From an uncultured Saprospiraceae bacterium (GTDB lineage: Bacteria; Bacteroidota; Bacteroidia; Chitinophagales; Saprospiraceae), in contig CAKZUK010000033.1 of the NCBI GenBank assembly GCA_937921775.1, positions 62,001 to 126,000 on the forward strand: a stretch of DNA of 64,000 nt, given 5' to 3'. The notes beneath the pieces were generated by a model, which saw only the letters and a program-made list of their open reading frames with translations, did not search any database and was not told where the DNA came from. Of this stretch, positions 48,955 through 61,500 are shown piece by piece. How positions within the stretch are numbered: the first letter of the stretch is position 1; the number at the start of each line of letters is the position of its first letter. Position numbers and translations under genes: made by a program.

Positions 48955-51900
48955 TTAGTGATGAATCACCAGCTTTTTCAATATCTCTTCCTCTCCAAAA
49001 ATAGTTTCTAAAAAGTAAACACCATTTGCCCATTCCTGAACATCAATCTCTAGTTCCTGTGTCACCGGACCAGCTTCTAATTCTTTGATGAACACTTGTT
49101 GTCCAATCGAGTTATAAATTCGTATAAGAAAACGAGTTGTAGTGAGTTCGCCATATTTTATCGTCAATATAGTGTTTGATGGGATAGGGTAAATCTGAAA
49201 AACAGACTCAGGATCGGAACTTGGTGGCGGTGGTGGTGGTGGTGGTGGTGGTGGATCAACTTCGCCATCCTTCTGAAATATCGGAGTAAGAACAGAGGTG
49301 GTATTCGCTGCAAAATTAATAGTAGTAGTAGTGTCTCCCGTTTCTTCCCAGCGAACGAAGTGATATCCTTCATCAGCAATGGCTTTTATTTCAATGGGGA
49401 CATTATTAAAATATTGAGCCTCATATTGATAAGGAATAGGCATTTCATTATTATGAAAAACAACCGTACCAGGAGTCTCCGCATCATAATTAATATTCAA
49501 ATCAAAATGCCCATTATAACTAAAGTGGCTTTCAAAGTTATTTAAAACATAAGGAAAGCGGATATTAAAAAAGTTAATAAAATTGGAAAGGTGGTTTTTC
49601 CATGCAAAGTAGCTTCCTCCTACAGGATTATCACCCCAATGTACCCAATTGGATGGTGGATTATTGAATTTAGTGACTATTTGAGGTACCTCACTATCAA
49701 TACGAGCTGAAAGACTATCAATAAAGTGAAGTGTGCGGTCTGGTGCAAAAATCGTTTGGGCAAATGTACAGGTACGTTGTGTAAACTCATTTTTAAATTC
49801 CTGATTGTTTAGCATCTTTCTTAAGAACAAAGTACTAGCTTCTCCATTGGGCCATAAGTTGCCAGAAGTTGTGGTAGCATGATTAATGGCATCGTAATCT
49901 GCCAATGCAGGAGACCATTGACCAAAACCAGAACTAATATCGGTGTCAAACAACATCCAGCGCCATCTACCATTATTGCGGTCACGCCAAACACTAACGT
50001 TGTTGGCCGGCCAGTCGTAATTGACGACATAAATTTGTGCGATATGATAGTTGATAAATTCGTTGATGTCAACTCTTGTTTCGAGCTCATCCATATTATC
50101 TTGATTCGTAAATGAATTGGTTCGAATGAAATCGGTCAAGTCAAGCCAGTCGTTAGCGTCTCCTTCCCTTACATCAAGAGTGTAGTATGGATTTTTGAGC
50201 AAATCAATATTGTCTTGAGAGACGCCATGATGCGCTTCCACATAATGCTTGGTGAAAAATTCACGAATACCATAGAAGCCCCAATAGTCTCCATTCAAAT
50301 AAACAACAGCAGGTGTATAAGCCATCAGGTCAATGTCTACCTGATTGAAAAGGAGACTTTGAATCGTTGCGTCTCGAATCATGGTAAGTGGATAGTCGGT
50401 ACCACTGCCACGTAACTTAAATCGTTTGAAAGTATTGACATCGAAATTTTCAAAAAGGGGATAATCCACTATGTCATCACCATATTCCTGTTCCCGAAAA
50501 AAGAGATTAAACATTTTTAAAGCGTAGCCTCTAGAACAGCCACCTCCTATCTTCATTCCAGCATTTAGCTGAAAAGCCATGCTTCCATCTGGTTCAAAAT
50601 AACGAACCGTGGCGGGGCGTTCCCAGTCCTGATTCCAATTTCGGGGTATGTCATTGGAACAAAAACCAGTGATACCATTAGCTCCGGTAACATACATGCC
50701 TTCTTGCTCGTCCCAAAGATATTTAGAATCAATACTCAGTTGTATTACGGGTAATTCATGATCACTACCGATAAGATAAAAGGCATCTTTTTGTGGACTG
50801 GAAGCATAGCCTTGCTTGAAGGCAGCAGCTCGTAGTAGGCTAGTTTGATCAATGAAAAATTGACCAGTGTAAAGGGTAGAGCTTAGTGTTGGAGTACTTC
50901 CGTCTGTTGTTATTCTGATTTGAGCACTTGGATCACTACAGGATATACTAAGGGGAAAGCTGGTATTGAAGGACCCACTTTCTACAGAGAATGTAATGGT
51001 GGCATTGAGGTATAAACCATTTCCATTGTTAGATTCCTTGGGGCTGTATTCTCCAAAGGAAACCCAATTACTGTTACCATCCGTTTCTCTGCCGTAACTT
51101 ACATTCTCTGGCAGATTTCCAAATGTGATTTCATCCAGTAGTACCAATTCCCCTGCCTGTTCTTGTGAAAGAAATAGAGATTCTCCAGAACTACTGAGTT
51201 TGAATGGAGCGTGATTAGTGCCTTGGTCTACTTGGTCATCAAGCCAAAATACTGAAAAGCTATTTGGAGGAATGACAAGCGCTCCTTCTATTTGCCATTT
51301 TGTTCTGTCGTTGGCATCATCAGAAAGATAAAGACCGGTGAGGAGTACACTGGTGTCGTTGGCATTATATAGTTCTATCCAGTCATCTTTCTCACCATAT
51401 TCATCATCAATGACATTATTTTTTGCCATGAGCTCATTGATATAAATCTGACTAAGGTTGTCATCTAGAACGGGTACCGCCACCTCGATGTTTAGTTTGG
51501 CTGAATTACTTTGATTGCCTTCGTAAGCATGTGCGACTCTTCTGCCGCTACCATTCATGATGAAGTTAATGGCATTTCCCTCTTGCCAATTTGGCCGGTC
51601 AATAATTTCTTGAACGATATTGGTGAGGTTCGAAGTTCGTTGTGCGTCGTTGGCTTCGTTTTGTATCCACCAGTCAAGGGGCGACCAATTGACAGATTGA
51701 GTCGTAAGTGTTCGATTGGTGATATTGAAAACTGTGTTTGAGAAACTATTGGCGTTATCAGCAGCTTCACCATAAATTTGAATGGAGCAATTACCATTTG
51801 AAATTTCGTCTGTTTGAAATTGAATACTGGCATTTTGAATAATAGCTCCTTGAGGGATTTGGATGCCTGAAAAATGCAAACCGATGGTTTGTGAACCTCC

Positions 51901-52131
51901 ATTGTCGGGATCTTCAGAAAGTTCAATGTCAGTTGAGTTTGGAAGCATTTGTCCGCTGCTTAGTTCCTCCATATCATCATAAGCAGATTGAATGGAATAA
52001 GTCAAAGGTATTATAATAATGGTATCCTGAACTTTTGCAGAAAGGCTATTGCCAAAGGATAAGAGGATGCAGTACAGAACAATCGTTTTAAGTAATTTCA
52101 TTAGGATGAAAATATTTTGAAGCAGTTTCAC
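48955..52131 (-). CDS. CotH-kinase-like secreted protein with lamin-tail-like, chitobiase-C-like and T9SS type A sorting domains
   Basis: INELMAKNNVIDDEYGEKDDWIELYNAND (lamin-tail-like); FNTSFPLSISCSDPSAQIRITTDGSTPT; KLRGSGTDYPLTMIRDATIQSLLFNQ...NYDWPANNVSVWRDRNNGRWRWMLFDTDISSGFG (CotH); poly-Pro linker; C-terminal FQIYPIPSNTILTIKY. Confidence 0.88.
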   Translation of the reverse strand: MKLLQNIFILMKLLKTIVLYCILLSFGNSLSAKVQDTIIIIPLTYSIQSAYDDMEELSSGQMLPNSTDIELSEDPDNGGSQTIGLHFSGIQIPQGAIIQNASIQFQTDEISNGNCSIQIYGEAADNANSFSNTVFNITNRTLTTQSVNWSPLDWWIQNEANDAQRTSNLTNIVQEIIDRPNWQEGNAINFIMNGSGRRVAHAYEGNQSNSAKLNIEVAVPVLDDNLSQIYINELMAKNNVIDDEYGEKDDWIELYNANDTSVLLTGLYLSDDANDRTKWQIEGALVIPPNSFSVFWLDDQVDQGTNHAPFKLSSSGESLFLSQEQAGELVLLDEITFGNLPENVSYGRETDGNSNWVSFGEYSPKESNNGNGLYLNATITFSVESGSFNTSFPLSISCSDPSAQIRITTDGSTPTLSSTLYTGQFFIDQTSLLRAAAFKQGYASSPQKDAFYLIGSDHELPVIQLSIDSKYLWDEQEGMYVTGANGITGFCSNDIPRNWNQDWERPATVRYFEPDGSMAFQLNAGMKIGGGCSRGYALKMFNLFFREQEYGDDIVDYPLFENFDVNTFKRFKLRGSGTDYPLTMIRDATIQSLLFNQVDIDLMAYTPAVVYLNGDYWGFYGIREFFTKHYVEAHHGVSQDNIDLLKNPYYTLDVREGDANDWLDLTDFIRTNSFTNQDNMDELETRVDINEFINYHIAQIYVVNYDWPANNVSVWRDRNNGRWRWMLFDTDISSGFGQWSPALADYDAINHATTTSGNLWPNGEASTLFLRKMLNNQEFKNEFTQRTCTFAQTIFAPDRTLHFIDSLSARIDSEVPQIVTKFNNPPSNWVHWGDNPVGGSYFAWKNHLSNFINFFNIRFPYVLNNFESHFSYNGHFDLNINYDAETPGTVVFHNNEMPIPYQYEAQYFNNVPIEIKAIADEGYHFVRWEETGDTTTTINFAANTTSVLTPIFQKDGEVDPPPPPPPPPPPSSDPESVFQIYPIPSNTILTIKYGELTTTRFLIRIYNSIGQQVFIKELEAGPVTQELEIDVQEWANGVYFLETIFGEEEILKKLVIHH

Positions 52132-52550
52132 TTTCTTGTTTAGTGAAATATACGGAGTTTGAGATTTAATAGTTGTTGGTAAGTCTTGTAAAGAAGTACT
52201 TGTGTAGTAAAGTAGTATGCAATATCTGTGATCTTGCTGCGGTTAGGTAGTTTTTTAGACAAAGATTTGATGCATTTATTGTTGCTTCTCTTGTTATATG
52301 TAGCTAGCGAAATTACTTAGTTGCGTTGAAAAAAGATTACTCATCAACTTAGCTGTTGGAGTAGCTCTAGCTAATTAAAAATCTAAAAGGTTAAGAATAT
52401 TAAATTTTTTTAATATCTTCAGTCTAAATTACTTTTGAAAATGTGCGCGAATTATCGCACAATCGGTCTACAACAAAGTTATCAATCCAATCCAATTGAC
52501 TCCGATCTGATTTAATATAATTATTTCAAGTATTTTCAAAATGTGTTTTC

Positions 52551-55500
52551 ATGAAACTGAAACTTACCCTTTCTTTAGTTGTACTATTGATGTACGCTAG
52601 TCTTTCTAATGCGCAAGATTGTGGCAGTAATAATGGACAGCCGACACCGAATTGTAATGATGCTCCTTTTATTTGTTTGGATGGATATACCTCTACGCTT
52701 GATGAAGTGACAGGAGTAGGCCCAAACCCTTTATGCTCAAATGGAGGAGGTCCACACAATATTCAATGGGTTGCTTTTGAAGCACAATCCACCGATTTAG
52801 AAATTACAATTATTCCATCAAATTGCCTAAATGGTGGAGGGATGCAGGCAGGGGTTTATACGGACTGTTCATTTACCACGGAAATGGCTTGTCAAGGTGT
52901 TTGCCAAACAGGAACCTTTTCTATTTCTGGAAATGCTTTTGAAGTTGGAGTAGTCTATTATTTTTTCGTAGATGGATGTGCTGGAGATATTTGTGACTAT
53001 GTCATTGATATTACTCAAGGAATGGTAGGTGGCGATTTTCCGCCACCCGGAGATGTTCAACCTATCGTTGGGCCTGAAACAGTTTGCGAAGGTCAATCAG
53101 ATGTTTTGTATTCTGTCCCATGTATCGATAATGCACAGACCTATGAATGGACTATCCCACCAGGAGCTACATTTGTAAGCGCCAATACTTCGGGTAATGA
53201 AATTCTTGTAAACTTTGAACTTTTAGGCGGGCAGATATGTGTAACAGGAATGAGCACTTGCCCTCCTGCTCCATCCGAACAAGTATGTATTGATGTAATA
53301 ATGGAACCAGCTCCAGTTGGAACTTTAGAAGATTATATTTGCGAAGGATACCCTTATTTTTATGAAGGGGAAGAATACCTTTCCGGTTATTATGAAGTCA
53401 GATTAGATGGACAATCTTATGCAAGCTGTGATTCAGTGGTCTTACTGACCTTGACCGATTATGTAGTTGAGGACTTTGATCTTTATGTCAATTACTGTCA
53501 GGGTGAATTTTATAACTATGAAACTGATGGGGGAGATTATACAGAAGGTGTTTATAATATTACACTTTTTGCATCTTCGTATTTGAATTGTGATAGTACA
53601 GTTATACTTCATGTTGCAGAACAAGTAGCTACTGAAGGTATTTTTGAAATAGCAATTTGTCAGGGTGAATCATATGAGGTATGTCAGGATCCTTTCGAAG
53701 AAGAAGGGAGTTATGTCTATGATTGCAATCCCAATTTTTACGGTTGCGATAGTTTAATTATTTTAGACTTGATAGTCTTAAATCCTATAGCAGATATATT
53801 TTTTACTGGAACGCTGGGCTGTGACCTCAATACTCCTTTTTTCCTAGATGGACTTAATTCGGAAGGTGATTCATACTTTTGGACAACTACAGGTGGAGAT
53901 ATTTGCGATAGCGAAACCTCCCCCTTTATACAGATTTGTGCACCTGGTGAATATTGCCTTGAAGTGACTTCCTCTGTTGTAACAGCAGATCAAGGATTGG
54001 TAGAATGTACCGACCAGATTTGTGTAATAGTAGAAGCTGATAGCAGTCTTCCAATAGCATCCAACTCTAGCACAAATGTCGCTTGTAATGGTGAAGAAAA
54101 TGGTTCTATCAATATTACGGTAACTAACGATAGCATAGGTCCCTTCACCTACGATTGGACCCCTAACGTTAGTTCTAGCGAAACCGCAAACGATCTTCCC
54201 GCAGGAACTTACACTGTTGTAATTACCGCCGAATCTAATGGATGTGATGTGACAGAAATAATAGAAATTTTAGAACCAAGCTTAATCGATATCACGCTTT
54301 CGCAAACAGATATCCCATGCAGTAATGACGAAACAGGAACAGCGACTGCAATGCCTTCTGGCGGAACGGGGCCATACTCCTATCTGTGGTGTAACGCACA
54401 AACAACTGATGTTGCCACCGACCTTCCCGCAGGTCCTTGCATCGTCGTTGTTACCGATGCTAACGATTGTACTCAATCCATAACTGCAACTATTCTCGAA
54501 GCATCTGAACTAACGGTGACACTAGATGAAACGAATGTTATTTGCAACGGAGGTTCTACTGGGTCAGTTACCGCTAATCCAGGTGGAGGAACAGGGCCTT
54601 ATACTTACCTTTGGTGTGATGGTCAGATTACACAGACGGCTATAAATTTATCTGAGGGAACTTGCTCAGTGGTTGTTACTGACGCTAGCGATTGTTCTAT
54701 TACAGAAATAAGTACATTAACAGAACCATCAATAATCGACTTAGAAATAAGTCAAACTAATGTCCTCTGTAATGGAGATACCAACGGAACAGGTACCGTA
54801 ACTCCCTCTGGAGGAGTCGGGCCATATACCTACTTATGGTGCAACAACGAAACCACGCAAGTTGCTACAGGTCTAGGCGTTGGACCATGTGCAGTGATCG
54901 TTACAGATGCGAATGGTTGTACCCAAACATCAAGTGTAGCCATAGAGTCACCAACTACAATAATTCTTACGACAACTCAAACAGAAGTACTCTGTGATGG
55001 AGCTTCAAACGGAACGGCAACTGTAACACCAGATGGAGGAGAAGCTCCATTTACCTATCTGTGGTGCAACAATCAAACTTCTGCAACAGCAACAGATTTA
55101 CCAGCGGGTCCCTGTGAAGTAATAGTAACAGATGCAAATAATTGTACTCAAATGGCAAGTGTAGATGTCGCTGCACCAACAGCAGTTACCGTTAGTACGA
55201 CGCAAACAAATATTTTATGTAATGGAGATAATGATGGAACTGCAACAGCTACACCGGAAGGAGGGACTGGTCCTTATACTTACCAATGGTGTAACGGCCA
55301 AACCGAAGAAACGGCCACTGATCTTCCTTTTGGAAATTGCCAAATCATAATAACAGATGACAACGGTTGTATCGCAACCGCGATAGTTGATATCGAAGAA
55401 ACGACATCTATTAGCGTTGAGATTGCTTCAACAAATGTATTGTGTAATGGGGAAAACAATGGAACAGCTACCGCAACGCCTAGTGGAGGTGCTGGAGGCT

Positions 55501-58500
55501 TTTCTTATGAATGGTGCAACGGAGAAACGACTGCTACGGTGGATAATTTACCTGCCGGTGCTTGTATTGTAATCGTAACAGATGCAAATGGCTGCTCTGA
55601 ATCAGAAAGTGTTACACTGACTGAACCAACTACTGTAAATGTCTCAGCAAACGCAACTGACATTTCCTGTAATGGCGCTAATGACGGAACTGCTACCGCG
55701 AGTGGTTCGGGAGGAAGTGGAACAATTACTTATTTATGGTGTAATAATCAAACTTCATCAACAGCAACAGACCTACCAGCGGGTCCTTGCGAAGTAATCG
55801 TAACAGATGCAAATGGTTGTACCAATAGTGCCATAGTAAACCCCACAGAGCCAGACGCAATTGTACTAGGTATTACTTCTGAAGATGTTACCTGCTTTGG
55901 TGAAAGCAATGGAACGGCAACTGTAACACCTTCTGGCGGAACAGGACCGGGAACCTACAGTTACTTGTGGTGCAATAATCAGGCAACGCAAACGGCAATT
56001 GATTTAGATGTCGGCCCTTGCGAAGTGATCGTTACAGATGGAAATGGTTGTACACAAACGACTAGTATTGACCTAAGTCAACCGAACTCAACTCTTGAAG
56101 TAAGTGGTACCTCACAAAACGCTACATGTGGAACCGATGATGGTTCTATTTCTTTAGTGGTAACTGGAGGGACAACGCCATATTCATACGACTGGAATGA
56201 CCCAGCAACGGATGTACAGAATCCAAACGATTTGGGGCCAGGTAATTATACTGTTGTTGTAACTGATGGAAATGATTGTACCACTTCTTTCTCTATCGGT
56301 GTGATGACACCTACAGGTTTAGACGTTGATCCAGATTGGACCAATGTTTCTTGTAATGAAGGGGAAGACGGAACAGTGTCAGTTCTTGTAGTTGGAGGAA
56401 CTCCTCCTTATGAATACGACTGGGACTCTCCATTGATTACACCAGATTCACCAACAGGTATGAACTTACCAGCGGGTGGCTACAACGTAACCGTAACGGA
56501 TGCTGATGGTTGTACTTTTGTAACAAGTGCAGCAATTGAAGAACCAGAAATGATAGAGATTAGTGGAAATGCAACGGAAGAAACTTGTGGAGAATCGAAT
56601 GGTACTATTTCTACCGTCGTTCAAGGAGGAACTAGCCCTTATACTTATGATTGGAGTAGTAATGATAATACACCAAATATTGATGACTTGCCAGCTGGTA
56701 ATTATATTTTAGACCTGACAGATGCAAATGGCTGTACGGCTACTTTTGAAATATCAGTAAGCACTCCAAACGCATTAGCAGTTACGAATTCACAAGAGAA
56801 TGTAAGTTGCTTTGAAGGTAATGATGGAAGTATTGACCTGGAGGTAACTGGAGGAATTGGACCTTTCGTTTATGACTGGGATAATGCCGGACCAGTAGAA
56901 AATCCAGATAATTTAGAAGCAGGAATCTACAACGTAATCATAACTGATGCAACAGGTTGTTCAATCGTTGATCAGGTAACTATAACCGAACCAACTGAAA
57001 TAGTTGTAGTTGAACTGGTTCAGTTAGCAATCTGTGACGAAGACAATGGTGGTGTTAGCTTGATGGTTTCCGGAGGATCTGCCCCTTATACTTATCAATG
57101 GAGTAATAACACATCGTTAGATAACGTAAGTGATCTCCCTGTAGGAACGATAATAGTAACAGTGACAGATAACAATGGCTGTGAAGCGATTAAAGCAATA
57201 GACGTTGATGCCATTCCTCCTATGTCTTTAAACGTAAGTGGGACAATGACTTCTTGTTTTGAAGGAGTGGATGGTGAAATTGATTTATCAGTAATCGGAG
57301 GAACCGGACCATACAATTACTTGTGGACAAATAATTCTATTGATGAAGATCCGACAAACCTTGAACCGGGTGTCTACTCTGTTGTGGTGACAGATGCAAA
57401 TCAATGTACAGAAGAGACGAGTATTACAATAGGAGAACCCACTGCAATCGAGATATCAGGATCAACGACTAACGCAACTTGCGGAAATACAAACGGATCG
57501 GCTTCTATAGCTGCAACTGGTGGTACAAGTCCGTATACTTATTCATGGACCGGTACAACAAGTACTGATCCTAACCCCATAGATTTAGGGCCAGGTAACT
57601 ATTGTGTTATAGTAACGGATGCCAACGGTTGTACAAACACAGAGTGTTTTGATGTAGAAACACCAGATGGATTAGCTTTGACTCCTAGTGTTACTAACGT
57701 AAATTGTTTTGGAGATTCTACGGGAACAGTATCAATAGAAGTAGTTGGAGGAATTGGTCCCTTCACTTATTTGTGGCAAACTGGTGAGGAGACTGCTGAG
57801 TTAAGTAATGTTCCAGCTGGTACATATAACGTAGTGGTAACGGACACGAATACCGGTTGTGAAATTGTTACCAGTGCTTTAGTTGAAGAACCGACCATGA
57901 TAGACATTAGTGGAAGTGAATTGCAGGCTACTTGTGGAGACGCAAACGGATCGGTAAGTTTGACGGTCTCGGGAGGTACTGGTCCTTATACGTATTTATG
58001 GACGCCAAGTATGTCAATCGAACAAAACCCGACGGGGCTTGAAGCAATAGAACATACTGTTGAAGTAAGCGACTCTTATGGCTGTACGCAGACGTATAGT
58101 ATCACTGTGACAAGTGCTTCAGAGTTAATCAGTTCTGCAGTAGGGACGGATGTTAGTTGTTTTGGTGGAGCAGATGGTGTGGTAGATATTACCGTTGAGG
58201 GCGGAACGCCACCCTATTCCTATGCTTGGAGTAATGCATCAATCCTTGAAGATCCAAATGATTTTTCTGCGGGTATTATTACGGGTACTGTAACAGATTT
58301 TTATGGCTGTACATCAGAAGTAAGTCTTGTATTGAGTGAACCAGAAGCTATTGCGGTATCAAGTGAGAGTACCGATGAAACCTGCGGAGAATCTAATGGA
58401 ACGATTAGTTTGACGGTGACCGGAGGAACAGGGCCATTTTCTTATGCTTGGACGCCAGCCTTACCAGATACACCAAATCCAACTGACCTTACAATTGGTG

Positions 58501-61500
58501 ATTACTGTGTTGATATAATCGATGCAAATGGATGTATACTCAATTACTGTACTTCAGTAAGCACTCCTAATGCCTTGACATTAAATACGGTTATATCAGA
58601 TGCAGCATGTAATGGGACTGAAGATGGATTTATTGATTTGACAATAACAGGAGGAGTTGGACCTTTTACGCAAGTATGGACACCAGGAGGATGGACAGGC
58701 GAAGATCTACTTGATATTCCTGCCGGGACTTATACGGTAGTCGTAACCGATGCAACATTGTGTTCTAGCACGACAACAGAAATTATTGGAGAACCTACTA
58801 TCATAGAAATATCTGATGTAAGTACTCCAGCAATTTGTGGCGAGAGTAACGGAACTACTGATATTACAGCTACTGGAGGTAATGGTGTGTACACCTACCT
58901 ATGGAGTAATGATTCGGTAGAAGAAGATCCGGATGATTTTGCTTCAGGAAATTATATTGTTACAGTGACCGATGGAAATGGATGTACGGGTACACATGAG
59001 ATCAGTGTTGTACCTCCTAACGGTCCAATGATTTCGGTGACTCCTACAGATGCAAATTGTAACGGAGCCTCAGATGGAGCAGCTGATTTGTCAATTGTAG
59101 GAGGTATGCTACCGTTTACTTTTGTCTGGAGTGTAGGTGGAGCAGTGACAGAAGATGTAGCAACTTTACCGGCAGGTAACTATTCCGTAACGGTAACAGA
59201 TGGAGACGGTTGTACTTACACTGCATCTACTTTGATAGAAGAACCGGATGCAATTATAGTTGTTGGAAACCCAACAGAAGAAACCTGTAATCTTTCGAAT
59301 GGAACAATAACGACTTCGGTATCGGGAGGTACTGGTGATTACACCTATGCCTGGACACCAAGTGGATCTACCTTAGCAAATCCAACGGGATTGGCAGCGA
59401 TGGATCACACTGTAGTGGTCACGGATGCAAACGGATGTACAGGATCTTTGGTTGTTACAGTAGATGCACCAAATGCTTTGACAGGAAGTGTATCATCAAC
59501 GAATGTAAGTTGTGATAGCGGGCTAGATGGCCAAATTTCTGCAACTATTTTAGGAGGTAACGGCCCATATAGCTATCTCTGGTCTCCAATAGGAGGAACA
59601 GAAAGTGTTGCTACAAATTTACCAGCAGGAACTTATACCTTATTAGTTACTGATGCAGATGCTTGTGAATTTACTTTGACAGAAATACTGACAGCACCGG
59701 CAGCAGTTACACTTTCTGGAACATCAACCGACGCGCTTTGTGGGGATGAAAACGGATCAGTTACAGTTGTTGCAGATGGTGGTGTAGGAGGATACAATTA
59801 TGAATGGATACCCGCTTTATCCAATACACCAAATCCAACTGACTTGGCAGCAGGTAGCTACACTTGCATTGTAACGGATGCGAATGGTTGTACTGCAGAG
59901 ACAACAGTAGCGGTCAACACGCCAGGTATGTTAACGGTAACTGCAAGTCCCTTTGATGCAACCTGTAGTGGAGGTGAAGATGGTTTTGCAACAGCTACTC
60001 CTTCCGGCGGATCAATGCCTTATACTTACTTATGGATGCCGGGTGGTTCTATCGAACAAAATCCAGCAGGATTGGCAGCGGGAACTTATACGGTTGCTTT
60101 GACAGATGCGACGAATTGTGTAGTAACTGCATCTATCGTAATCGGTGAACCAACAGCTATTAGCATTTCGGATACGACAACGCCAGCCTTATGTAATATG
60201 AATAATGGTTCAGCTGATCTGACAGTGACTGGAGGTACAGCACCTTATACCTACCTGTGGAATACAACTTCTACAGAAGAAGATCCGATTGATTTTGGTC
60301 CCGGTAATTATACTGTTGTAGTGACGGATGCAAACGACTGTACAGCTTCACATGAAATTATGATTGATTCACCAGGTCAACCAACGGTAACTGTAGAGCC
60401 CTATAGCGCGACTTGTAATGGTGATTCAGATGGAGGAATTAACCTGACAGTCAGTGGAGGAACAGGTCCGTTTGTATATGCTTGGAATACAGGAGGAGTC
60501 ACCACTGAAGACTTAGCTGATGTTCCTGCAGCAACTTATTCAGTTTCTGTTACAGATGCGAATGGATGTACTTATGAATATTCCGGATTAGTAACTGAGC
60601 CAGATGTGTTATTTGCTGATGCACCTGGTCCGACCAGTATTCTTTGTAATGGAAATAATAATGGGAGTGCTGATTTGACGGTAACTGGAGGGACAGCACC
60701 TTATGTTTATTTATGGACACCTAGTGGAAATACCACCCCTAATCCGACTAACCTTGTAGTAGGAGATAATACGTTTGTAGTGACGGATGCAAATGGATGT
60801 ACCGTTACGGATGTGATTACTTTGACAGAACCGGATGCATTGGTTTTATCGGCTCAATCTGAGGCGACCCTTTGTGGGAATGGATCAGATGGTAGTATTG
60901 ATTTGACAGTAGTTGGAGGAACGCTGCCATTTACTTTTGCATGGAGTAATGCCTCGACGGATGAAGATCCTGTGGGCTTGTCAGCAGGCGTTTACATCGT
61001 TTTGGTGACGGACGACAATGGTTGTACAGCGACATTGAATGAAACTGTAGAGGAGCCAACAGAAGTTGCAGTCGTAGTGACCAACATTTCGGAATATGGT
61101 ATTTACAACTTAAGTTGTGAAACATCCGAAGATGGTTCAGCTGAAGCAGGAGCTAGTGGAGGATCAGGGCCATATACTTTTGTCTGGGACAACGGAACCT
61201 TGGGAGCAGAGCTATCGTCTGTATCTGCTGGAACCTACACCGTAGTTGCCACAGATATTAATGGTTGTACTGGAACAAGCCAGCTTAGTTTGGAGGCACC
61301 AACGGGAGCGGTCGTTAGCTTTTATACAGAAGCAATTAGTTGTTTCGGAGAAAGTGACGGAGCCATATTTGTTGAAGAGATAACAGGAGGAACACCTCCA
61401 TATCAATACTCAATTAATGACAGTGACTTTAGTGGAACGGGATTGTTTGGAAGTTTATCTGTTGGAAGTTATGATATTGTTATTCAGGATGCCAATGGTT

